From assembly GCA_964434935.1 (NCBI GenBank), contig CAYSWS010000014.1, positions 1-27,164 on the forward strand: a stretch of 27,164 nucleotides of DNA, given 5' to 3'. Positions 6,294-13,075 of this stretch are shown here, piece by piece. Under the pieces are notes generated by a model. It was not told where the DNA came from. It was given only the letters and a program-made list of their open reading frames with translations, and made no database searches. Every line of letters begins with the position of its first letter. The stretch's first letter is position 1. The stretch is from CAYSWS01 sp964434935. GTDB taxonomy: Bacteria > Patescibacteriota > WWE3 > UBA101185 > UBA10185. A program made the position numbers and the translations under genes.

Positions 6294-7460
6294 ATGTCTA
6301 ATGTTCGAAAAACTAAGTTGGTTGCTTTTATTGCAGTGTTGGCTTTTGTGAGCATGGCGGCAGGCGCGGTATATTACTTTTTCCTCAAACCCGACCCACC
6401 ACTGGAAAATACGTTTGTCACTGATGAGTCAACTATTAGAAACAGTGGATCAGCGAATCCTCCTGAACAAACCGAGATTGAGCCTGCGCCGCTGCCCTCG
6501 GCCACTAATACGCTACCCTCCTCCTACCTTCTCCCGCCCTCAAAGCACACCTACCAAACTTTTAATAACTGTGGACCTGCTACCCTCTCCATGTTCCTTT
6601 CCTATTTTGATATTAATGTGGATCAAAAGACTTTGGGAGACCAAATGCGCCCTTATCAAAATCCCAAGGGCGACAATGATGACAAAACCATTTTTCCGGC
6701 CGAATTTACGCAGTGGGCATCCCGATACGGTCAGCACAAGGGCCTAAAAGTCTTTTACCGCCCCAACGGCAGCATCGAACTTCTAAAACAGTTCCTTTCC
6801 CATGATATTCCCGTGGTGGCAAAGACCCTTCTCAACCAAAAGGAAGATATTGGACACTTTATCATTGTGCGCGGGTACGACGACGCCAAACAAACTATTA
6901 TCGTGGACGATTCTTACTACGGTCCCAACAAAAAATACAGTTATTATGACTTTCTCTCGTTATGGCAACCCTTTAATTACAGCTACATTGTGGGTTTCGA
7001 AGATGAAAAGAGTCACATAGCATCAAACATCTTAGGCACTGAGTACGATGAGAAGGTGGCTTGGCAAAATACCGTTACGAGAGCTCACAAAGAACACGAG
7101 CTGGCGCCTGAGAGTATATACCCTTTATACAATTTGACGGTGGGCTATTATCACACCGGCGATTACGAGAATTCGATAAAGTATTTTGAAGAAGTGGAGG
7201 GCCGCCTTCCCAGAAGAATGATGTGGTATCAGATAGAACCGATCAAAGCTTATATGCAAGCGGGAAACTATGACCGCGCCCGCTCCCTCATCGATAAGAT
7301 TCTAAACGACGGCAACAGAGCCTTTTCAGAGCTTTACTACATACGAGGGCAGATTTATTTGGAGCGCGGTGAGGTTGATAAGGCAAAAAATGAGTTTGAA
7401 GAGGCGGTTTTTTATAACAGCGGGTATGAGGAGGCCAAACAAGCTTTGGAAAGTTTGTAA
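6294..7460 (+). CDS. Membrane-anchored C39-like cysteine peptidase with TPR tail (388 aa)
   Basis: Residues 8-31 form an N-terminal membrane anchor, followed by a Pro/Glu/Thr-rich linker to about residue 83. Residues 87-230 match the C39-like papain-fold family. The catalytic Cys is in FNNCGPATLSM (C93), the His in DIGHFIIVRGYD (H188), and an acidic residue follows near D205-D206. The rest (about 250-388) is made of TPR-like helical pairs, clearest in NLTVGYYHTGDYENSIKYFE and GQIYLERGEVDKAKNEFEEA. By family this is an outward-facing cysteine peptidase or bacteriocin-leader-peptidase relative whose TPR module binds a partner or substrate. There is no ABC transporter domain, so it is not a full C39 exporter. 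It is a single-gene unit. Confidence 0.85.
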   Translation: MSNVRKTKLVAFIAVLAFVSMAAGAVYYFFLKPDPPLENTFVTDESTIRNSGSANPPEQTEIEPAPLPSATNTLPSSYLLPPSKHTYQTFNNCGPATLSMFLSYFDINVDQKTLGDQMRPYQNPKGDNDDKTIFPAEFTQWASRYGQHKGLKVFYRPNGSIELLKQFLSHDIPVVAKTLLNQKEDIGHFIIVRGYDDAKQTIIVDDSYYGPNKKYSYYDFLSLWQPFNYSYIVGFEDEKSHIASNILGTEYDEKVAWQNTVTRAHKEHELAPESIYPLYNLTVGYYHTGDYENSIKYFEEVEGRLPRRMMWYQIEPIKAYMQAGNYDRARSLIDKILNDGNRAFSELYYIRGQIYLERGEVDKAKNEFEEAVFYNSGYEEAKQALESL

Positions 7461-7524
7461 AAAAGGAGCCGCCTTGGGGTTTTGAGAATATGTTACATAT
7501 TGCATTCTCATTACCTTACGGCGG
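7458..7524 (-). terminator. Intrinsic terminator of the gene at 7531-7770
   Basis: Read leftwards, CCGCC (7524-7520 side) pairs with GGCGG (7473-7469 side). An inner TGAGAAT/ATTCTCA stem (7483-7489 with 7504-7510) stacks above, and the structure is followed by TCCTTTTTTAC. It lies between two convergent genes, but on the plus strand no T-run follows. Confidence 0.65.
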
Positions 7525-7530
7525 TCATAA

Positions 7531-7770
7531 CTATCCATCAATACTTTCCAGCTTTGCTCGTAACATTTCTCTAAAATAGTCATCAATAGGACTTGATTCG
7601 TAGGGCTTCCCACTTGAAAGATATTTTAATTTCGCAATTTCTGCTGCATCTTCCTCTGAATAACCTTCTTTAAGCAACCTTTCATACTCATGTCTCTCGC
7701 ATACATCGAAATTGGGGTCGAAGCCTTGCAAACCGCAGCTATGTTCAATTTCCCTCTGCATGTCGGGCAT
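7531..7770 (-). CDS. Small soluble protein of unknown function (79 aa)
   Basis: The ATG at 7770-7768 is preceded by a strong AAGGAGG ribosome site, with a -10 box TATAAT (7808-7803) about 33 bases upstream. A second in-frame ATG follows two codons later. The product is acidic and helical. It has a pair of cysteines in the first third (HSCGLQGFDPNFDVCERHEY) that could form a disulphide or join a metal site. A central helix follows with LLKEGYSEEDAAEIAKLKYL, which resembles short helical modules seen in small bacterial regulators, but I cannot place it in a family. It ends in its own terminator. Confidence 0.65.
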   Translation of the reverse strand: MPDMQREIEHSCGLQGFDPNFDVCERHEYERLLKEGYSEEDAAEIAKLKYLSSGKPYESSPIDDYFREMLRAKLESIDG

Positions 7771-7802
7771 CTCTTTCCTCCTTGGAAAATATGTTTTTGT
7801 GG

Positions 7803-7808
7803 ATTATA
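7803..7808 (-). promoter_or_regulatory. -10 box of the gene at 7531-7770
   Basis: The minus strand reads TATAAT at 7808-7803. A weak -35 candidate (TTATCC) stands 16 bases upstream, within the end of the hydrolase gene. The leader is about 26 bases and includes the ribosome site. Confidence 0.5.
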
Positions 7809-7830
7809 ACACTTTTAGTTTCCTGGATAA

Positions 7831-8931
7831 CTATAAATTTTCTTTAAAAAACTCCACCGTCCGTGCCATGGCGGTCTCAAAATATGGCGATTCTATGTTG
7901 TGACCACCTCCGTCATATTCATATTCTTCGAAGACCTTGCCGTTCTCCTCTAAAACCTTAGCCAGGTCCCGGGAGTAGCCGATGTTGACCACTGGGTCGT
8001 TTACGGCGTGATGAAGCTGTAGGGGGCTTTGCAGGTAGTTAATGTTGGACGTGAGTGAGATGTTTTTCCAAAATTGGCTGTTAAAGTCCACCTCATCAGG
8101 GTTTTCGCGCAACTTTCTCACCTCTTCCATAACCTCGCTGCTATCATCATAACGGTGCCTTTGCTCTTCTTCCGTGGTCTCTCTAGGCACGTAGCTGCTG
8201 TCGTGCAGTCTGTACTGGGCATAATCCTCGTAGCTATAGACCGCCCCGGACCAAATGACACCGGCTTTGATGTCGCTGCTGACTTCCATGGCTCTTAACA
8301 CCAGGTTTCCGGCCATGCTGTGCCCCCACATACCTATTCTGCCCGGGTTGACCTCAGGCATCTTTTGCAAACTTTTTAAGGCGCTTATGGCATCCACGGT
8401 GTAACCGTTCGAAAAATATGAGCCATTGGGCGTACCTTCAGAATTCCCGTGTCCCCTAAGATCTATTTTAAAGACCACAAAGCCGTTCCTAGCTAAGTTA
8501 TCCACATAAGCCAGGTATCTTTCCGTGGTTTGATATTGATTGGCGGGGATGTAGCCGTGATTGAAAACTATGGCCGGAAATCCGCCTTCCGGAGGGTCTT
8601 GGTTGGGTATGGTCAGCAGACCGTAAATGGTGTTACCCATGCTTTCATAGCTGGCGATGTAGCGGCTGTAGTTGGCACCGTTAGCCAGTTTTTCTTCGAT
8701 AGCAGGAGCATTGGCATCAAAAGTAAGAGATCTGAGATAGTCTATATCTATTGAAGTGACGTATTTTTTCTGCGATGGCAGACTTACACCTACGCCATCT
8801 TCCGGGGCCAACAAACTATCCGTGTAGGGATGGCCTTGATCAGGCTTTTTTCTTATAAAGATAAAAGAACCTGCAAGGATAGCTATTAATATAACCAAGG
8901 CCAGTCTTTTCACCACGCCTAATAATATCAT
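7831..8931 (-). CDS. Membrane-anchored alpha/beta hydrolase, S9/dienelactone-hydrolase type (366 aa)
   Basis: An N-terminal hydrophobic helix (residues 8-27) anchors or exports the protein. From about residue 95 the alpha/beta-hydrolase fold is clear. An oxyanion-side strand reads FPAIVFNHGYIPAN, then come FKIDLRGHGNSEG, the nucleophile elbow GHSMAG (S205), an acid in AVNDPVV (D312) and the catalytic His in GGGHN (H344). This matches prolyl-oligopeptidase-like and dienelactone-hydrolase-like serine hydrolases, which cut esters or peptides; the substrate is unknown. An acidic insert between about 240 and 285 probably forms the lid. The ATG at 8931 lacks a ribosome site. A GTG at 8916, five bases after a TATTAT box (8927-8922), would fit the leaderless pattern seen elsewhere in the window and is a serious alternative start. 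Confidence 0.85.
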   Translation of the reverse strand: MILLGVVKRLALVILIAILAGSFIFIRKKPDQGHPYTDSLLAPEDGVGVSLPSQKKYVTSIDIDYLRSLTFDANAPAIEEKLANGANYSRYIASYESMGNTIYGLLTIPNQDPPEGGFPAIVFNHGYIPANQYQTTERYLAYVDNLARNGFVVFKIDLRGHGNSEGTPNGSYFSNGYTVDAISALKSLQKMPEVNPGRIGMWGHSMAGNLVLRAMEVSSDIKAGVIWSGAVYSYEDYAQYRLHDSSYVPRETTEEEQRHRYDDSSEVMEEVRKLRENPDEVDFNSQFWKNISLTSNINYLQSPLQLHHAVNDPVVNIGYSRDLAKVLEENGKVFEEYEYDGGGHNIESPYFETAMARTVEFFKENL

Positions 8932-8957
8932 ATGATCTTTTTTGTCCCGGTTTTTCC

Positions 8958-8986
8958 TTTAACTACAACATATATTAGTGTATAAT
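8958..8986 (+). promoter_or_regulatory. Promoter of the YopX-family gene
   Basis: TTTAAC (8958-8963), a 17-base spacer and a perfect TATAAT (8981-8986) with a TG extension. The predicted leader before ATG 9004 is about 11 bases, without a ribosome site. Confidence 0.6.
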
Positions 8987-9003
8987 GCTACTGCCGTTAT
9001 ATT

Positions 9004-9381
9004 ATGCACGAAAGATTCACTTTTAGAGTGTGGCACAAAGAAAAAAAGCACATGTACGAAAACGTGGCCATAGGTGTGGGTGAAAGTAAGATAGGCTATA
9101 AATTATCCGGAAAAAAAAGGTACATGTGGGAAGATACAACAAGAATAGAGGTCATGCAGTGCACCGGCTATAAGGATAGCAACGGCAAACTTATTTTCGA
9201 TGGAGATATTGTCAAGTTTGGCAAAAGAGGTAACCAGTTATACACGGTGAAATGGGATGATTACAGATTCTTATTTGCTAAAAAAGGCAACAAAAGACTG
9301 CAGGATAAATTTGCGCAGTGGAAAAGTGTCGGTTATGTTGAGATCGTAGGTAATATCTTCGAAGATCCAGAACTTGTTTGA
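9004..9381 (+). CDS. YopX family protein (125 aa)
   Basis: The protein follows the YopX pattern along its length. It has an N-terminal FRVWHKEKKHMY, a central EVMQCTGYKDSNGKLIFDGD followed by IVKF, and a C-terminal YVEIVGNIFEDPEL. The length is normal for the family. YopX proteins are small, mostly beta proteins of unknown biochemical role, found mainly in phages and prophages and in some plasmids. Here it stands alone, with its own promoter, and no other phage gene is near it, so it may be a domesticated or recently arrived gene. The start is fixed by the upstream promoter and by the typical start of the family. It is cytoplasmic, with no signal peptide. Confidence 0.85.
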   Translation: MHERFTFRVWHKEKKHMYENVAIGVGESKIGYKLSGKKRYMWEDTTRIEVMQCTGYKDSNGKLIFDGDIVKFGKRGNQLYTVKWDDYRFLFAKKGNKRLQDKFAQWKSVGYVEIVGNIFEDPELV

Positions 9382-9401
9382 GAAAACTTTCCAAATCCAG
9401 C

Positions 9402-9429
9402 TTGATAACCTATAGAATTGTGCTATAAT
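9402..9429 (+). promoter_or_regulatory. Promoter of the gene at 9494-10378
   Basis: TTGATA (9402-9407), a 16-base spacer and TATAAT (9424-9429) preceded by TGC. Transcription should start near 9436, giving a leader of about 58 bases with a good ribosome site. Confidence 0.7.
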
Positions 9430-9493
9430 TATGGGGTTTCAAATCGGGCATAATTGAAAAATAAATAAGATAACTAACCCAAAGGAGGGCGAG

Positions 9494-10378
9494 ATGAACA
9501 TCAAATGGTGGCATGTGGTCATAATTGTAGTTGTCGTTATAGTGGCGTGCTTCTGCTTCACCTTTTCGGATTTTTTTAAAAGCCGAAGCCCGCTGAATGC
9601 TCCAATCAATAATATTGAACCAACCACATCCGGTCCGATTTTGGTACCCACCAGCCAAGCACCTAATACCCTTGCGGCAACAAAAGCCCCTGAAGCAGTC
9701 AACGCCCCTGAGCCGACTGCAACTACTCCGGCACCCGTATACTATGTAGTACTTCTTCAGGAGGCCGAACAAACGTCATATCCGGGTTTTCAAACACTAA
9801 CGGAAGTGTTGGCGGAGGAAGGCATCAGCTTTTCCATAGTTAAGACGATGGCAGAATTCCAAAACTTAGCTAATTCTGATGCTTCACTGCTAATTTACCC
9901 GGCGAGCATGACTTTCGATAGGCCGAAGAATTTCAGCGCCATCGACAGCTACGTTAGCTCAGGGGGTCATGTTCTCTACGTTTTCAATTCGATGTGGAGA
10001 TCCTTCACATACTTTGCTGAGCTAGGTTTGACCATTAATGGAACTGAAACAATCAACAAAGGAGGATCTTACTCTCTAGGGAATACTCTCCCGGATTTCC
10101 TTCAAGATCTGGACACTCTCGTTACCGGGTCTAACATCATAGGCTCCGGTTACATTGAGCTTGATCCTGAAATTGAGGGCGGAGAAAGAGTTTACATCGA
10201 TGAGGAAAAGCTTGTTTTTTACTCTCTACCTGATAGGAGCGTAACTTTTATGCTCCAGATCAGATCTTCAAATCCAGCAAGTGCTTTCTTTTTCGATGAC
10301 GTAGGAATCCAAAATGGTGACAATTCTGAAGCATTCGTAAGATTGCTCAAACACCTAATGGGGATTCCTGAAAGTTAG
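9494..10378 (+). CDS. Membrane-anchored protein with Thr/Pro/Ala linker and Rossmann-like outer domain (294 aa)
   Basis: An AAAGGAGGG ribosome site fixes the start. Residues 5-24 are a valine-rich membrane helix (HVVIIVVVVIVACFCF). A low-complexity linker rich in Pro, Thr and Ala runs to about residue 80. The outer domain (82-294) alternates strands and helices. YYVVLLQEAE is followed by a helix with FQTLTEVLAEEGI, then DASLLIYPAS, then SSGGHVLYVFN, as in class-I glutamine-amidotransferase-like or DUF4350-like sandwich folds. There is no Cys nucleophile, so enzyme activity of that kind is unlikely. Role unknown; a surface-exposed binding domain on a flexible stalk is the simplest reading. It is a single-gene unit bounded by a promoter and a very strong terminator. 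Confidence 0.75.
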   Translation: MNIKWWHVVIIVVVVIVACFCFTFSDFFKSRSPLNAPINNIEPTTSGPILVPTSQAPNTLAATKAPEAVNAPEPTATTPAPVYYVVLLQEAEQTSYPGFQTLTEVLAEEGISFSIVKTMAEFQNLANSDASLLIYPASMTFDRPKNFSAIDSYVSSGGHVLYVFNSMWRSFTYFAELGLTINGTETINKGGSYSLGNTLPDFLQDLDTLVTGSNIIGSGYIELDPEIEGGERVYIDEEKLVFYSLPDRSVTFMLQIRSSNPASAFFFDDVGIQNGDNSEAFVRLLKHLMGIPES

Positions 10379-10394
10379 CCTGATCTGAAACACC

Positions 10395-10459
10395 GAAGCC
10401 GACTTGGTCTGTACTAGTCTAAGAAATTTTTAGACTTGACCATTTCGGCTTCTTTTTTT
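10395..10459 (+). terminator. Strong intrinsic terminator after 9494-10378
   Basis: GAAGCCGA (10395-10402) pairs with TCGGCTTC (10445-10452) and is followed at once by seven T (10453-10459). An inner stem, AGTCTAA (10416-10422) with TTAGACT (10430-10436), stacks inside it. It lies between converging genes. Confidence 0.85.
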
Positions 10460-10474
10460 GCTTTTTTTAGGTAT

Positions 10475-11176
10475 TTACCGGCTTTGCACTGCCTCCGGGA
10501 ACACGGATACGGTGAGCTTTGCTCTGTTCTTGTCTTGAGGCTGCATTTCGGCATTTAGTAGACCCGTGCCCACTCCGTCCTTATCCCTGAGAACTACTAT
10601 AAAACCAAGGTCATTGCGGCTGACCAGCTCTTCCACTTCCCAATCTTTATCTTCGAAATATTTTATAATGCCGCAGGTAGCTTCTGTAGGCTTACCTTCG
10701 AACAGTAAAAAGGCTTTATACATTTGCGCGCTTTCGGCTGTAAGCTGGCCCATACCTGAATCCACCAGCTTATACTCCGGCGGGTAAATGAATTCTTGCG
10801 GCCACTGGGCGGGATATTCCACTTTTTCACTAGGTAGGGGCATGATGATGCTGGAAAATGGCATGCCGCCTTCAGGGTCCAGCATGTATTGGGTGAGGTC
10901 GCAGTTGTTGTTATCACTTGGCTTTTCCGAGGGCAGCAAGCTACCGAATACGGAAATTGCCTCTTTTTCCACTGTGGTTTCCTCAACAGAGGTTTCCGCG
11001 GGCTGGCCATCCGGCGGGATCTCCTCAGGGACCTGCGCCGTATTGACTATGGAGGCTTCAGCATCACTTTTTTTAAAAACACCCAAGATCTTATCTTTGG
11101 CCAAAAACAATCCCGCCGCCAGGACGACGCCAGCCAAGATGAGCGGAATGTGGACAATTCCAAATTCACGTTTCAT
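10475..11176 (-). CDS. Membrane-anchored protein of unknown function (233 aa)
   Basis: Second gene of a leftward pair: the ATG comes three bases after the stop of the HAD-like gene, so the two are probably co-translated. Residues 7-26 form a membrane helix (IVHIPLILAGVVLAAGLFLA). An acidic, Pro/Glu/Thr-rich linker follows to about residue 85, and then a soluble domain. This domain has a QWPQEFIYPPEYKLVDSGMG stretch and ends in two or three beta strands (DLGFIVVLRDKDG, RAKLTVSVFPE). Two cysteines (NNNCDLTQY, EATCGIIKYF) could pair by disulphide outside the cell. The layout of anchor, linker and small outer domain recurs several times in this window. I do not recognise the domain. Confidence 0.7.
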   Translation of the reverse strand: MKREFGIVHIPLILAGVVLAAGLFLAKDKILGVFKKSDAEASIVNTAQVPEEIPPDGQPAETSVEETTVEKEAISVFGSLLPSEKPSDNNNCDLTQYMLDPEGGMPFSSIIMPLPSEKVEYPAQWPQEFIYPPEYKLVDSGMGQLTAESAQMYKAFLLFEGKPTEATCGIIKYFEDKDWEVEELVSRNDLGFIVVLRDKDGVGTGLLNAEMQPQDKNRAKLTVSVFPEAVQSR

Positions 11177-11179
11177 ATA

Positions 11180-11590
11180 CTATATGTTAACCCAATCTTG
11201 GAAAAAATCACTGTTCTTATAGTGATTGACCTTAACAAAACTGCTCAGCTTGCCGGCTCTGAGGAGCTTTTTTTCTTCTTCCTGCATTAAAACGTCATCG
11301 AACCACAAAAAGTCTTCACTAAGATCAATAGCCTCAACCTTATAATTACCCCAAGCGGTGGGTTTTACTTGGGCGGCTAGTTTTAGTATGTCTGCAGTCA
11401 GGAATTGCCTTAAATAATCCATGGTTTCTTGGGCGTCTCCCTGGCACATGGTGGATAACCAGTAGACCTGGTGTTTTTTTAAGGCATTGGTGAGGAATTC
11501 TTTGAGGTGGGGGGCCGGTATGACATTGATCTTGCCGCCCTGTATTTTTCGATAAATAATAGTGCCGTTTATATCCAGATATATTTTCAT
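11180..11590 (-). CDS. HAD-like hydrolase with altered motif I (136 aa)
   Basis: The protein has the layout of a small HAD-superfamily phosphatase. Motif I is YLDINGTII near the N-terminus, motif II is VYWLSTMCQG, a Lys in VKPTAWGNYK could be motif III, and motif IV is FLWFDDVL. The nucleophile Asp (D6) is present, but the second Asp of DxDGT, the general acid/base, is replaced by Asn (N8). The protein may be a weak or non-classical phosphatase, or a binding relative. It is short for the superfamily and has almost no cap. It is cytoplasmic. A TATAAT box (11604-11599) lies eight bases before the ATG, so the message is leaderless or nearly so. It is followed directly by a membrane-anchored gene. 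Confidence 0.7.
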   Translation of the reverse strand: MKIYLDINGTIIYRKIQGGKINVIPAPHLKEFLTNALKKHQVYWLSTMCQGDAQETMDYLRQFLTADILKLAAQVKPTAWGNYKVEAIDLSEDFLWFDDVLMQEEEKKLLRAGKLSSFVKVNHYKNSDFFQDWVNI

Positions 11591-11967
11591 TAAAGTTCAT
11601 TATACATAGAGAACTGGTTGTGGGTGATATTTTAATTATTATAGGTTTGCGTTAAATTGACTATCAGCTTTATTTATGTTAATTTCTGCCTAACATTAAA
11701 GGTAATTTTACTAATTCACTCTGCCTAAATATAAGTACTCTTACGACTACCGCATTTTAAGTGGTGCACGTTAAAATATTCATGAATAGAGACATAGGGT
11801 AGGTATAACAGGCGGCTGAAGGAATTGAGCCTCTTGTTATACCTATCCTACATACCAAAAAGAGAACAGGCATGAAAGGAGGACGGTAACAAAGAAACAT
11901 CGTATCAACCATGGTAGGACATATTGCAATTACTGCAATCTCCTAACCGAAAGAAAAGGAGTTGGAA
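11591..11967 (+). promoter_or_regulatory. Control region of the secretion-like cluster: operator-like palindromes and long hairpin
   Basis: This stretch of nearly 380 bases has no convincing gene. From the left it holds the divergent -10 box of the HAD-like gene, a possible rightward promoter (TTGACT 11657-11662, 17 bases, TAATTT 11680-11685), and an inverted repeat ATTTTAA-N10-TTAAAAT (11754-11777). A perfect 12-bp palindrome TATTCATGAATA (11777-11788) follows. A long hairpin comes next, with TAGGGTAGGTATAACA (11795-11810) pairing with TGTTATACCTATCCTA (11835-11850), 16 pairs with one wobble. After the hairpin come a five-codon frame starting ATGAAAGGAGG (11871) and an unused Shine-Dalgarno-like AAAGGAGG. 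The palindromes are good operator candidates; the hairpin would sit in the leader. Function is inferred. Confidence 0.55.
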
Positions 11968-12675
11968 ATGAGTTTCTCAGACGATGTTGCAAGAAAAGGC
12001 ATGACTACACTTGTATTTGAACACATCAACGTCCTGGTAGCATCCCAAAATCCAAACATCATTGTTTGGATGCAGGCCGCCTTACAACCCGGAGGTATCA
12101 AACACCCGGTAGCTAAAGGCGATGTCCAGGTAGGTCCTCTCAAAGGCGACGGCGCTGTGGCAACGTTTTCTCATCCTAAAAAAGCCGTTGATGCTGTTAA
12201 CATGCTGGCCGCTGTAGATAATTACAGCATCCACGAGTACGATGAGAGAACCAGCAGATTCATCTTGACCTTCGAAGGAACCACAGCCTACATCCCTCTA
12301 AACAGACCTCTGCATGACTACCGTTTCATCGATCAGTATCTGCAGCGGCTGATGAGGGACGCCAATGTTCCTGAGGAATCCATCAAGCTGGTGTTTGACA
12401 GAAGCAAGAGAGCCGCTTCTGAAAATGGCGGAAACTCAAAGCAAACTGACAGCAATACGCCAGCTGGTCAAGATGAAGATCTCCTGGAAAACACTGGGAT
12501 GGACGCACGTACTCTTAATAACCTTGACCAGGCCGGGATCAAAACTATCGCACAACTCAGGCAGCTTTACGCTGACAAGGGCTATGATGGTCTGATCGGT
12601 CTGGAAGGGATCGGGGACAAATCCGCCAAGCAATTGGTAGATCTTCTCGAACCGGAGCAGGAAACGGCGGGGTAA
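11968..12675 (+). CDS. Protein with stand-alone RNA polymerase alpha-CTD-like DNA-binding domain (235 aa)
   Basis: The start is the ATG at 11968, six bases after AAAAGGAG; an upstream in-frame TTG is too close to that site. Residues 1-145 form a mixed alpha/beta domain I do not recognise. A polar linker follows (about 147-168). Residues 169-228 match the C-terminal domain of the RNA polymerase alpha subunit. The DNA-contacting residues of E. coli alpha (R265, N268, G296, K298, S299) have counterparts here in ARTLNNL (R181, N184) and GIGDKSA (G216, K218, S219). That domain binds the minor groove of AT-rich promoter DNA and contacts activators. With no polymerase-assembly domain attached, this looks like a regulator or DNA-bridging protein. 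It is the first gene of the secretion-like cluster. A plain helix-hairpin-helix protein is the alternative. Confidence 0.75.
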   Translation: MSFSDDVARKGMTTLVFEHINVLVASQNPNIIVWMQAALQPGGIKHPVAKGDVQVGPLKGDGAVATFSHPKKAVDAVNMLAAVDNYSIHEYDERTSRFILTFEGTTAYIPLNRPLHDYRFIDQYLQRLMRDANVPEESIKLVFDRSKRAASENGGNSKQTDSNTPAGQDEDLLENTGMDARTLNNLDQAGIKTIAQLRQLYADKGYDGLIGLEGIGDKSAKQLVDLLEPEQETAG

Positions 12676-12683
12676 ATCCGTGT

Positions 12684-12727
12684 GAAATCGCAGAGCTTGG
12701 GGGCACATGACCTATCAGGCTCCGCGA
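12684..12727 (+). other. Intercistronic hairpin
   Basis: ATCGCAGAGC pairs with GCTCCGCGAT (one mismatch), closing a loop of about 20 bases between the alpha-CTD-like gene and the DUF1232-like gene. No T-run follows, so it is more likely an RNA-processing or stability element than a terminator. Confidence 0.5.
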
Positions 12728-12742
12728 TAGGGAGTTTTGGTC

Positions 12743-13075
12743 ATGAACAAGCGGTCTGAAAACAAAAACGAGTCCTCAAGTTCAAGCACTATCATGCGGC
12801 GCCTTAAAGCTCCGTTAGTGATCTTTGCCTTACTTGCAGACGCGAGGATCAGCCTTTGGTATAAGTTTCTATTCTTTGCTGCTTTTCTCTGGGTCGTTTT
12901 GCCGGATCTGATACCTGGTGGAATCGACGATCTTGTATTGTCCTTTCTGGGGCCAACTGTTTTTGCAGAAGTATGCAAAGACACTTATCCTCATGTCTAC
13001 AGGGAACACTACGACAAGGTCTTTCCGGTGGAAGCAGCACAGCAGAAACAAAAGGCGGGAAGAGACAATAACTAA
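12743..13075 (+). CDS. DUF1232/YkvA-like membrane protein (110 aa)
   Basis: The ATG at 12743 has a GGGAG ribosome site eight bases upstream, which rules out the earlier in-frame TTG. After a Ser-rich N-terminus comes a first hydrophobic stretch (about 22-34). The family signature follows: LWYKFLFFAAFLWVVLPDLI and then PGGIDDLVL, with the conserved P-D-L-I-P (54-58) and IDD (61-63) of DUF1232. The C-terminus is basic and soluble. DUF1232 proteins are small membrane proteins of unknown exact role. It lies 67 bases after the alpha-CTD-like gene, separated by a hairpin, and before a structured spacer. It is probably part of the same transcript. Nothing links the family specifically to type IV secretion, so its place here is a clue only. 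Confidence 0.75.
   Translation: MNKRSENKNESSSSSTIMRRLKAPLVIFALLADARISLWYKFLFFAAFLWVVLPDLIPGGIDDLVLSFLGPTVFAEVCKDTYPHVYREHYDKVFPVEAAQQKQKAGRDNN

Noticed and set aside
10788..11290. Plus-strand frames of 133 and 144 codons opposite the anchored protein and HAD-like gene
   Set aside because: They run antisense to two coupled genes with clear domain features and have no promoter or ribosome site.
11591..11967. tRNA or known riboswitch in the gene-free stretch
   Set aside because: The hairpin has no cloverleaf partners or CCA-like end and matches no class I can recognise.
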